Below, in pieces: positions 35,784 to 43,616 of a stretch of DNA of 64,000 nucleotides. The notes under the pieces were generated by a model that saw only the letters and a program-made list of their open reading frames with translations, ran no database searches and had not been told where the DNA came from. Position 1 is the first letter of the stretch. Each line of letters begins with the position of its first letter. The stretch comes from Flavobacterium psychraerolatum (GTDB taxonomy: Bacteria; Bacteroidota; Bacteroidia; Flavobacteriales; Flavobacteriaceae): NCBI RefSeq assembly GCF_025960985.1, contig NZ_JAOQMX010000024.1:1-64000 (forward strand), given 5' to 3'. The position numbers and the translations under genes were made by a program.

Positions 35784-37241
35784 ATGGAAGAAGTAGTCGG
35801 TTTATTGAATGATATTATTTGGAGCAATGCTTTAATCTTTTTATGCTTGGCCTCAGGGTTGTATTTTTCAATTCGTACGCGATTTGTGCAAGTACGAAAA
35901 ATCAAAGAAATGGTTCGTTTGTTATTTGATGGAGAAAGTACCGACTCTGGAGTTTCTTCCTTTCAAGCCTTAGCAATGTCACTTGCGGGTAGAGTAGGTA
36001 CGGGTAATATTGCGGGTGTAGCTACTGCAATTGCTTTTGGAGGACCAGGAGCTTTATTTTGGATGTGGATAGTAGCTTTTTTAGGAGCCAGTACTGCCTA
36101 CGTCGAAGCTGCTCTGGCACAAATCTATAAAGAAAAACATTTAGGAGAATTTCGTGGAGGTCCTGCTTATTATATAGAAAGAGGTTTGGGAGTTAAATGG
36201 TTCGCAATTGTGTTTGCTATTGTTTCCGTCATTTCAGCAGGTTTGTTTTTGCCAGGAGTTCAGGCCAATTCTGTAGTAGTAGGAATTGAAAATTCTTTTG
36301 AGATTGCAACTTGGAAGACTGGTTTACTTGTGGTAGTAATATTTGCTATAATTGTTTTTGGTGGAGTCAAACGTATTGCCAAGTTTACAGAATATGTTGT
36401 CCCATTTATGGCTGTAGGATATATTATTTTGGCTTTAATAATTCTAATTGTAGATTTTCATCAATTGCCTTCATTGTTTGCTTTGGTTTTCAAAAGTGCT
36501 TTTAATATGGAGGCAGGATTTGGAGCTGTTTTTGGGTTAGCGATTCAATATGGAGTAAAAAGAGGAGTGTATTCAAATGAAGCAGGTCAAGGTACTGCAC
36601 CTCATATTGCAGCTGCAGCAGCTATTTCACACCCTGCAAAACAAGGATTGGTTCAAGCTTTCTCTGTTTATATTGATACTTTGTTTGTGTGTACGGCTAC
36701 TGGTTTTATGTTGTTAATTACAGGAATGTATAATGTTCAAAATCCTAATTTCGGTACGGCAGGTGCTCCTGAATTTTTATATGAAGGGTTACCAAATGTG
36801 GCGGTAGGTCCTGTATATACTCAAAGTGCTATGGATACTGTTTTTCCTGGTTTTGGAGGGTATTTTGTTGCGATAGCATTATTTTTCTTCGCTTTTACTA
36901 CCATATTGGCTTATTATTATATTGCAGATTCGAATGTGTCTTATTTGACTCGTAAGTTTGAGTCGCCAATTTATTCACACATTTTGAAAGTGGTGATGAT
37001 GGGCGTGATTATGTATGGGTCTATCAGTCAGGCTTCTTTGGCTTGGGGATTGGGAGATATAGGAGTAGGGTTGATGGCTTGGTTTAATATCATTGCGATA
37101 CTCTTATTGCAAAAACCAGCACTGGATACCTTGAAAGATTACGAAAAGCAATTAAAAGAAGGAAAAGATCCAGTTTTTGATCCAGATGATATTGGGGTAT
37201 CCAATGCTCATATTTGGCATACAATTAATAAAAAAAAATAG
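35784..37241 (+). CDS. Alanine/glycine:cation symporter (AGCS family)
   Basis: 485 residues, about 10-11 membrane helices. The family signature SLAGRVGTGNIAGVATAIAF is followed by PGALFWMWIVAFLGASTAYVE and, later, NEAGQGTAPHIAAAAA. These are inner-membrane sodium (or proton) coupled importers of alanine or glycine. Length fits the family (440-540). The C-terminal tail EGKDPVFDPDDIGVSNA is typical of flavobacterial members. No operon partner. Confidence 0.95.
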   Translation: MEEVVGLLNDIIWSNALIFLCLASGLYFSIRTRFVQVRKIKEMVRLLFDGESTDSGVSSFQALAMSLAGRVGTGNIAGVATAIAFGGPGALFWMWIVAFLGASTAYVEAALAQIYKEKHLGEFRGGPAYYIERGLGVKWFAIVFAIVSVISAGLFLPGVQANSVVVGIENSFEIATWKTGLLVVVIFAIIVFGGVKRIAKFTEYVVPFMAVGYIILALIILIVDFHQLPSLFALVFKSAFNMEAGFGAVFGLAIQYGVKRGVYSNEAGQGTAPHIAAAAAISHPAKQGLVQAFSVYIDTLFVCTATGFMLLITGMYNVQNPNFGTAGAPEFLYEGLPNVAVGPVYTQSAMDTVFPGFGGYFVAIALFFFAFTTILAYYYIADSNVSYLTRKFESPIYSHILKVVMMGVIMYGSISQASLAWGLGDIGVGLMAWFNIIAILLLQKPALDTLKDYEKQLKEGKDPVFDPDDIGVSNAHIWHTINKKK

Positions 37242-37353
37242 GGAATATGAAGGTTTAGTTTTCAGATTACCAAGGTGTAAAGCTTTTCATAATCATATTT
37301 ATTTAGATTATGAGAAGCTTTTATTTTTATTGGATTTCGAAGATTAAATCCGT

Positions 37354-37361
37354 TATCTTTG
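37354..37361 (+). promoter_or_regulatory. -7 box of the ABC-F gene
   Basis: TATCTTTG fits TAnnTTTG. A start near 37368 would fall after the in-frame ATG at 37310 and so supports translation from 37400. Confidence 0.5.
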
Positions 37362-37399
37362 CCGCTTCAAAAAACGATACAACTCTTTATAAATATAGC

Positions 37400-39034
37400 A
37401 TGATTACAGTTAACGATATTTCGGTACAATTTGGAGGAACAACCCTTTTTAGTGATGTTTCTTTTGCCATAAATGAAAATGATAAAATTGCCCTAATGGG
37501 TAAAAATGGTGCTGGAAAATCGACACTATTGAAAATTATTGCAGGTCAAAGCAAACCATCTACAGGAAATGTTTCTGCTCCAAAAGAGGCTGTTGTGGCT
37601 TATTTACCGCAACATTTATTGACTACCGATGGTGCCACTGTAATGGAGGAAACCTCAAAAGCTTTTGGTGAAATTCTAGGCATGAAAGCTGAGATTGATG
37701 AAATTAATGAGCAATTGACCATTCGTACTGATTATGAAAGCGATGGCTATATGAAATTGATCGAAAGAGTTTCTGACTTAAGCGAGAAATTTTATGCAAT
37801 TGAAGAAGTAAACTATGAAGCAGAAGTTGAAAAAATATTAACTGGTTTAGGTTTCGAAAGAGAAGATTTTAAACGTCAAACTTCTGAGTTTTCAGGAGGT
37901 TGGAGAATGCGTATCGAGCTGGCCAAAATTCTATTGCAAAAACCAGATTTGATTTTGCTAGATGAGCCAACCAACCACATGGATATCGAAAGTATTCAAT
38001 GGCTAGAAGAGTTTTTGATTAGCGAAGCGAAGGCTGTAGTGGTGATTTCGCACGATAGAGCTTTTGTTGATAATATCACCAATCGTACGATTGAGGTTAC
38101 GATGGGGCGTATTTATGATTATAAAGCTAAATACTCTCATTATCTTGAATTACGAAAAGACAGACGTGTGCACCAACAAAAAGCATACGATGAGCAACAG
38201 AGAATGATTGCTGATAATAGAACATTTATTGACCGTTTTAAAGGAACATTCTCAAAAACAGATGCCGTACAATCTCGCGTTAAAATGCTAGAGAAATTGG
38301 TTATTGTTCAAGTTGATGAGGTGGACAATTCGGCATTAAAGTTGAAGTTTCCACCAGCAGCACGTTCAGGTCAGTACCCCGTAATTGTGAAAGATTTGGA
38401 TAAGGCATACGGAGATTATGTGGTTTTTAAAAATGCCAATATTGTAATCGAAAGAGGAGAAAAGGTAGCCTTTGTTGGTAAAAATGGTGAAGGAAAATCG
38501 ACTATGATCAAAGCAATTATGAAAGAATTGCAAATTGATAGCGGTGTTCTAGAAATTGGTCACAATGCTCAAATTGGATATTTTGCCCAAAATCAAGCGT
38601 CCTTATTAAATGAAAATGCTACCATTTTTGAAACGATAGATGATATCGCTGTTGGAGACGTGCGTACACAGATTAAGAATATTCTAGGTGCTTTCATGTT
38701 CCAAGGAGATGATATTACCAAAAAAGTAAAAGTACTTTCGGGTGGAGAGAAAACGCGTTTGGCAATGATCAAATTATTGCTAGAACCGGTAAATTTATTA
38801 ATACTAGATGAGCCTTCGAATCACTTAGACATGAAGACCAAAGATATTATCAAAGATGCACTACGTGACTTTGACGGAACATTGATTTTGGTTTCGCACG
38901 ATAGAGATTTCTTAGATGGATTGGCTACTAAGGTATTCGAATTTAAAAATAAAAGGGTTATCGAACACTTCGAAGATATTACTGGTTTCTTGGCCAACAA
39001 GAAAATGGAAAGTATGAGCGAAATCGAAAAATAG
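37400..39034 (+). CDS. ABC-F family ribosome-associated ATPase
   Basis: 544 residues from the ATG at 37400 (MITVNDISVQFGGTTLF). Two ABC ATPase domains without membrane helices: Walker A MGKNGAGKSTL and VGKNGEGKSTM; signatures FSGGWRMRIELA and LSGGEKTRLAMI; Walker B LILLDEPTNHMD and LLILDEPSNHLD. A charged linker (about 250-320) is the part that reaches into the ribosomal E site. It is close to the Uup/YbiT/EttA housekeeping groups; resistance-type (ARE) members cannot be excluded by sequence alone. Single gene. Confidence 0.94.
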   Translation: MITVNDISVQFGGTTLFSDVSFAINENDKIALMGKNGAGKSTLLKIIAGQSKPSTGNVSAPKEAVVAYLPQHLLTTDGATVMEETSKAFGEILGMKAEIDEINEQLTIRTDYESDGYMKLIERVSDLSEKFYAIEEVNYEAEVEKILTGLGFEREDFKRQTSEFSGGWRMRIELAKILLQKPDLILLDEPTNHMDIESIQWLEEFLISEAKAVVVISHDRAFVDNITNRTIEVTMGRIYDYKAKYSHYLELRKDRRVHQQKAYDEQQRMIADNRTFIDRFKGTFSKTDAVQSRVKMLEKLVIVQVDEVDNSALKLKFPPAARSGQYPVIVKDLDKAYGDYVVFKNANIVIERGEKVAFVGKNGEGKSTMIKAIMKELQIDSGVLEIGHNAQIGYFAQNQASLLNENATIFETIDDIAVGDVRTQIKNILGAFMFQGDDITKKVKVLSGGEKTRLAMIKLLLEPVNLLILDEPSNHLDMKTKDIIKDALRDFDGTLILVSHDRDFLDGLATKVFEFKNKRVIEHFEDITGFLANKKMESMSEIEK

Positions 39035-39054
39035 CAATTGAAAAAGATATTTTT

Positions 39055-39089
39055 AGCCCCAAATTAGACTTAACGTTTAATTTGGGGCT
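39055..39089. terminator. Bidirectional terminator between ABC-F and GNAT genes
   Basis: AGCCCCAAATTA/TAATTTGGGGCT, 12-bp perfect stem between converging genes. Confidence 0.85.
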
Positions 39090-39097
39090 ATTTGTTT

Positions 39098-39400
39098 TTA
39101 TAGTCTAATTCCAGGAGGTAAAAGTTCCTTATACACAGAATTCTTTTTGAAAAAAGTGACGATCTCTGGTAAAATAGGCACAACCTTAAGTTTTCGTTCA
39201 ACAGCAATTGCCAAAATATCCTTCAAGAATTGGTCAATTACGGTTTTGTTGTTGTAGTCTTCGGGCTTGTGAATTTTTGTCAAAAATATTTTTCTCTCCT
39301 GTAATGAGTATTCTACGATTAATAAACCTTCTTCGACTGTAGTTTCAAATTGTCTAGCAAAGGCATTGTCTTTTATTTCTAGTGTTCTTAAATTTTCCAT
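39098..39400 (-). CDS. Small GNAT-like protein (YjdJ type)
   Basis: 100 residues, matching the short Gcn5-related acetyltransferase group (PF14542): FETTVEEGLLIVEYSLQERKIFLTKI, then AIAVERKLKVVPILPEIVTFFKKN, where the second half forms the acetyl-CoA-binding helix-strand. The full-length GNAT N-terminal part is absent as is normal for this group. Substrate is unknown. Its 345-bp upstream gap (39401-39745) holds AT-rich DNA with no gene or repeat that I can identify. Confidence 0.82.
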   Translation of the reverse strand: MENLRTLEIKDNAFARQFETTVEEGLLIVEYSLQERKIFLTKIHKPEDYNNKTVIDQFLKDILAIAVERKLKVVPILPEIVTFFKKNSVYKELLPPGIRL

Positions 39401-39745
39401 TGTAATTGTATAAAATCTATTTTAAAAGTGCACGCAACTCCGGTTCATTTTGTAGTTAAGTCTCCGAATATAAATGTTGCGTTTTGCGTTTTGTATAGAA
39501 AAGGTTTGTTTTTTTAAATCGAAAGTTGATTCCATACAAAGTTAGTCATTTGGTTGTCAGTCTACAATGATTGTATTTTATTTAACAATGTGGTTTTTAT
39601 TCGAATAAGAAAGGTTCAAATTCGAAAAATAAATGCTGTATACTAGAAACATAAAGTAATCATAATTCCAATTTAAATAGGTGCAATTACGAGATTAAAA
39701 GGTATTTTTATAATTCGAAAAATAATAGATCTTGTTTCTTTTCTT

Positions 39746-40402
39746 ATGACAAAAATTCCCGTTTATTTTATGCCAGGATTGGCAGCCAGCACAATGATTT
39801 TTGAACGCATAGCACTTCCAGAAGAATTTGAAGTCGTTTTATTGGAGTGGGAAATTCCGTTAGAAAAAGAATCTTTACCTGATTATGCGTTGCGAATAAC
39901 ACAAAAAATAAAGCATCCAAACCCAGTTTTAATTGGGGTTTCGTTTGGTGGTATCTTGGTGCAGGAAATGGCCTTGCATATTGCAGTCAGAAAAGTGATT
40001 ATCATTTCGAGTGTCAAAAGTAATCTCGAATTTCCGACTCGTTTCAAATTTGCTAAAACTACCAAGGCCTACAAACTTATTCCGATGAACCTGATTTTAA
40101 GTATCGAAAACTTAGCTCGCTTTTCATTTGGAGAAAAAATAAACCAACGAATAAAATTATACGAAAAGTTTTTGTCTGTTCGTGATATTGGCTATCTACA
40201 ATGGGCAGTAGAACAAGTAATTTTGTGGAACAGAACCAAACCCGCGGACGGAATTATACACATTCACGGTGATGCGGATGATGTTTTTCCAATCAAAAAT
40301 ATCAAAGAATGCATTCGAATCAAAGGTGCAACACACATCTTAATTTTGAGCAAATATAAATGGCTGAACGAAAATTTGCCTAAGTTGATTATGAAGGATT
40401 AA
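39746..40402 (+). CDS. Alpha/beta hydrolase
   Basis: 218 residues. The N-terminal PVYFMPGLAAS gives the oxyanion region, the nucleophile elbow is LIGVSFGGILVQ (Ser near 67-68), the acid is likely in HGDADDVFPI, and the His in KGATHILILS. No signal peptide. Family members include esterases and lipases; the substrate cannot be read. It ends just before the accessory minus-strand block, facing it, and so marks the block's left border. Confidence 0.86.
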   Translation: MTKIPVYFMPGLAASTMIFERIALPEEFEVVLLEWEIPLEKESLPDYALRITQKIKHPNPVLIGVSFGGILVQEMALHIAVRKVIIISSVKSNLEFPTRFKFAKTTKAYKLIPMNLILSIENLARFSFGEKINQRIKLYEKFLSVRDIGYLQWAVEQVILWNRTKPADGIIHIHGDADDVFPIKNIKECIRIKGATHILILSKYKWLNENLPKLIMKD

Positions 40403-40416
40403 AACTTCAATTGATC

Positions 40417-41136
40417 TCATTTAAATCCATTGGTAACCCCCAAAAGTACTCCAATTTTAATCTCTTTCTCTAATGAATCGTCTTGTAGTGTACTATGGCA
40501 AAGACTTGCGCCCCTAGTAATTTTACTAAGCGAATATTTAACAACATCATTTACTTCAATTTTTGTGAACCTGCGCATGCCATTGGAGATACACAATAAA
40601 GCGTTTCCGAAATTCGTATTGTAACTTTTTGATGACTCTGGAAAATTAAAGATAGGAGTAATGGCATCCATGACGGTATCGTGATTTGATGCAACATTTG
40701 TTCTCAGTAGGGCAATAGGGCAATTTTCGAATAATGTTTTAAAATTTTCAAAATCAAAACTAGTATTGCGATACTGCGTGATAGCATCATCATGGTATAT
40801 GATTTCATTGAAACCAATATCTGAAAACGTAGCTTTGGCGCAGATTAGAATCAGTGAGTCAAATTGACTTTTACTATTTTCTATTTCAGCGAGAAACAAT
40901 GCTTCAGTATTTATGAGGTCAAATTGCTCGGGAACAACTAAACATCCCAAATTCAAACTCTCCTGATTGTTGAAAATCCGAATTGAAAATACTTTATCCG
41001 TAGCATGCTGAATAATAAGGTGCGAGTTTATGGCATCAGCAGGAATCAAATGGCTATCGATTAATGTACGTTGCTCCCATTTTTCTTGCACTTTTTTAAA
41101 AGCTTCTAATCTTGTTTGATCCATTCTCTTGTGCAT
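40417..41136 (-). CDS. FtsZ-like protein lacking the nucleotide-binding N-terminal half
   Basis: 239 residues. By eye, residues about 65-239 align with E. coli FtsZ from strand S5 to the end of the C-terminal domain. VVPEQFDL corresponds to VVTKPFNF, FDSLILI to VDSLITI, SFDFENFKTLFEN to the T7 loop NVDFADVRTVMSE, ALLRTNVAS to AMMGSGVAS, LLCISNG to LVNITAG, and LQDDSLEKEIKIGVLLG to LDPDMNDELRVTVVATG. The first 60 residues do not contain T1-T4 loops, so GTP cannot be bound in the usual way. It lies 37 nt downstream of the C-terminal-domain-only gene. A second ATG at 41124 is possible. No homology search was run. Confidence 0.62.
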   Translation of the reverse strand: MHKRMDQTRLEAFKKVQEKWEQRTLIDSHLIPADAINSHLIIQHATDKVFSIRIFNNQESLNLGCLVVPEQFDLINTEALFLAEIENSKSQFDSLILICAKATFSDIGFNEIIYHDDAITQYRNTSFDFENFKTLFENCPIALLRTNVASNHDTVMDAITPIFNFPESSKSYNTNFGNALLCISNGMRRFTKIEVNDVVKYSLSKITRGASLCHSTLQDDSLEKEIKIGVLLGVTNGFK

Positions 41137-41173
41137 GTTTTTATAATTTAAATTGGCTGTTGTAAAGTGTTTT

Positions 41174-41635
41174 CTATCGAAGTTTCAAGTTTTCTGCTGT
41201 TATCACTGTAATTGCAATAGCATCACCGAGATTATCGTCTTCGCTTACCATCATTACAATATGGGCATCAAATCCCGACTTTTCTTGTATAAAGTCGTTG
41301 ATAAAGCCAACTTCAGCAATGCTTATTTCGGTGTAATAAGATGACATAAATAAATAGATATTCTTATGGAGATTCACTAAAAGTGGTAAAAGTGCCAATT
41401 CAATTGCTTTTGTAGCTCTATCATTTCCTGAAGCAATGGAAAAACCAATAAAAACAGTTTCTAGGGTTTCCTTGTTGTCATTTGATACAAGTATTTCATT
41501 GTTGTTTGCGAATCTTGTCTGTAAGAGAGATTTATGCATGTTAAAAAAATCTTCTTCGAAATTACCTTCGAGATTGATTTCTAGAGTCATTGAAGCGGAA
41601 AAATAATTGCTGGTCTGCTTGTTGTTTGTGTTCAT
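41174..41635 (-). CDS. FtsZ C-terminal-domain-only protein
   Basis: 153 residues. Residues about 60-148 follow the FtsZ C-terminal domain: FIGFSIASGNDRATKAIELA matches the MGSGVASGEDRAEEAAEMA region, ALLPLL matches ISSPLL, and SEDDNLGDAIAITVITAE matches the D-x-LGDEIRVTVIA end. The first 55 residues are Asn-rich and match nothing I know. There is no GTPase domain. With the 235-residue GTPase-domain protein encoded 7 kb upstream, the two would add up to a full FtsZ length. 37 nt before the partial FtsZ-like gene, so probably co-transcribed. Confidence 0.68.
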   Translation of the reverse strand: MNTNNKQTSNYFSASMTLEINLEGNFEEDFFNMHKSLLQTRFANNNEILVSNDNKETLETVFIGFSIASGNDRATKAIELALLPLLVNLHKNIYLFMSSYYTEISIAEVGFINDFIQEKSGFDAHIVMMVSEDDNLGDAIAITVITAENLKLR

Positions 41636-41746
41636 CTTGTTATTTTAAAACACAAAGAACGTTAGGTAGTGCGCCAAAGTACGACGGGCTAATTTTTATA
41701 TTTTTAGAAGAAGGATTTCTACATTACAATTTTGCACATTTTAATT

Positions 41747-42739
41747 TTAAATAAAATCCTCTAAAAAATAAGGCCAGTTACTTATTTGGAATTTCAGTAT
41801 TCGATTTTTTTGCGGATTATCTATTTTAATGCTCTGAATTTTGTCACAGGTGATTTTCAAATTCGCTAGTTTTTTATTTACTTTTATTCTTTTGGTTTGA
41901 GTAAGATAGAGGTCACATACAAGTAAATGCTTATTAAGAACAAGCTCTCGGACTGGAGTTTCGGAGATACGTAATTCTTGTAAACCATCATTCAGATTAA
42001 TTGTTGCTATTGAAGTCTCTCTTAATTCTAATGATTTTAGATTCTCATTTAAAATTATGTGATCTAAATCTTGCATCGAAAAACAAGCGGATTCAATATT
42101 TTTGCTTAGCACAATTGATTGTATCCCATTAGGTAAACATATTTCTTCTAAATAAAAATCACCATCATTACCGTAAGATCCATCAGACAGAAATAGTCTG
42201 GTAGACTGTTGCTCTTTAAACTTGGAAAGGGCATTATTATCTTCAAAAATATGATTCTTGGTTCTAGATAAATATATTTCGTTTAACTGGTTATGAAACG
42301 TGATCTGATTAGTTAGTTTTGGGTTTTGAGATTGTACCTCACAAAGAGTATTGTGCTCTTGTATTAATTTTTCGATCTCATTAAAATCGAGAACATGTAG
42401 CCGTGAGCTTTGAATAATTTTCCATTCAGTGGCCGAGAATTGCTCTTGCTTTGCGGTGCTATTCAAGTCTAATGTCAAAGTATAACTTTTAGGACAATAA
42501 CCCATTCTGGCCAGTTCTAAATCGTTTAATTTTTCATCATCTTCAAAGGTGAAATCTTTAACACCTAGATTTAATTTTTCTAGATTATTAATTATTTTGG
42601 ATTTGAAAAACACACGGATTTCTAATTGATTGGTGTTTGTTGATTTATAAAAGAGAACATTACATCCAAAGTAAATTTCTTTATCTGATTGCTGAATCTC
42701 ATAACTTTTGTTGTTAGAGAACTTAAAAACGGTTTCCAT
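41747..42739 (-). CDS. Unknown protein with leucine-rich-like C-terminal repeats
   Basis: 330 residues, no signal peptide. I do not recognise the N-terminal 170 residues. From about 195 the sequence takes on an irregular repeat of about 20-23 residues with hydrophobic beta positions (IQSIVLSKNIESACFSMQDL, LDHIILNENLKSLELRETS, IATINLNDGLQELRISETP, VRELVLNKHLLVCDLYLTQT), like BspA-type or other leucine-rich solenoids. Such a surface would suit protein binding. It is 111 nt upstream of the FtsZ C-terminal-domain gene and codirectional, so it may belong to the same unit. Confidence 0.6.
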   Translation of the reverse strand: METVFKFSNNKSYEIQQSDKEIYFGCNVLFYKSTNTNQLEIRVFFKSKIINNLEKLNLGVKDFTFEDDEKLNDLELARMGYCPKSYTLTLDLNSTAKQEQFSATEWKIIQSSRLHVLDFNEIEKLIQEHNTLCEVQSQNPKLTNQITFHNQLNEIYLSRTKNHIFEDNNALSKFKEQQSTRLFLSDGSYGNDGDFYLEEICLPNGIQSIVLSKNIESACFSMQDLDHIILNENLKSLELRETSIATINLNDGLQELRISETPVRELVLNKHLLVCDLYLTQTKRIKVNKKLANLKITCDKIQSIKIDNPQKNRILKFQISNWPYFLEDFI

Positions 42740-42813
42740 ATTTTGATTTTCATCAAAAATAACTGCGGATCATGACAAAGGACGTCGTTCTAAATAAATG
42801 ATTTTAATTCATT

Positions 42814-43440
42814 TTAAAGTTCCAAAATAATTGGAGCATTTACCAACTGATAATTGATGTTTACCGAAGAAGCATTGACAAAAATAGTTTTGTCTTTTTC
42901 AACCATTCCGTAGCCTTCGTGTATGTGACCAAAAACGTGTAGTTTGGGCTTGATTTGATTTACTTTTTTGAACAACATTTCGCATCCCGCATTATAATTG
43001 GAAGCAGTTCGGTCTAAAATGCCAAAAGGTGGTCCATGAGTGATTAGTATATCGGTTTCTTTAGGAATTAGTTTCCAATGCTTATTGATTTCTGCACCTT
43101 TTTGGCGATTGAAAGCCCAATCCAAAAAAGTGGGCTGAACGGGTGATCCCCAAATTTTCAGCCCCTCAATTTCTACTCCTGAATCGTTCAGATAATGAAT
43201 GTTTTTCGGAATTATTTTATCAATATACGTTTTCTCCTGTTTTTCAAAAAACCAATCGTGGTTTCCCGCTATGAAAATTTTATGTTTGTACGGCTGCTCT
43301 CCAAACCATTTCAAAAAAGCTAAAACTTCTCCCTCCGTTCCATGACCGCACAAATCACCTGCGTGAATGAGCATATCGCCCCCTTGCAATTGTAATTGGT
43401 AGTGACGGAAGTGGGTGTCGGAGATTAGGGTAATTTGCAT
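42814..43440 (-). CDS. Calcineurin-like metallophosphatase
   Basis: 208 residues with a complete metallophosphatase motif set: LISDTHFRH, LIHAGDLCGHG, FIAGNHDWFF, LITHGPP and VFGHIHEGYG. These hold the two-metal centre. It resembles single-domain phosphoesterases widespread in flavobacteria; the substrate (nucleotide, phosphodiester or other) is not deducible. No signal peptide, so cytosolic. Its place between the repeat-like protein and the DUF262 pair may be incidental. Confidence 0.9.
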   Translation of the reverse strand: MQITLISDTHFRHYQLQLQGGDMLIHAGDLCGHGTEGEVLAFLKWFGEQPYKHKIFIAGNHDWFFEKQEKTYIDKIIPKNIHYLNDSGVEIEGLKIWGSPVQPTFLDWAFNRQKGAEINKHWKLIPKETDILITHGPPFGILDRTASNYNAGCEMLFKKVNQIKPKLHVFGHIHEGYGMVEKDKTIFVNASSVNINYQLVNAPIILEL

Positions 43441-43443
43441 TAT

Positions 43444-43613
43444 TTATTTTTCAAGTGATTTTTTTAAATCTATAATTCTTAATGCTAATTCTTTATATAT
43501 TTTTTTATTATCATTATTATTTAAAAAATAATTTTCTTTATTTATACCGACTTTATAATCTTTATATGTATTGAGATTATTTATTTTTGGCAAGGGGTTC
43601 TGTTGGGGTGATA
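43444..43613 (-). pseudogene. Short open frame without a start codon, probable gene remnant
   Basis: About 56 codons read cleanly on the minus strand between the DUF262 gene and the metallophosphatase, ending in TAA at 43444-43446. The C-terminal part (NYFLNNNDNKKIYKELALR, then IIDLKKSLEK) has coding-like amino acid composition. There is no ATG; the frame opens within the end of the DUF262 gene. It could be the tail of a deleted gene. I do not recognise the family. Confidence 0.3.
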
Positions 43614-43616
43614 TTA

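Noticed and set aside
37400..39034. ABC-F antibiotic-resistance protein
   Set aside because: Motifs are those of housekeeping ABC-F proteins; nothing in the context supports a resistance role.
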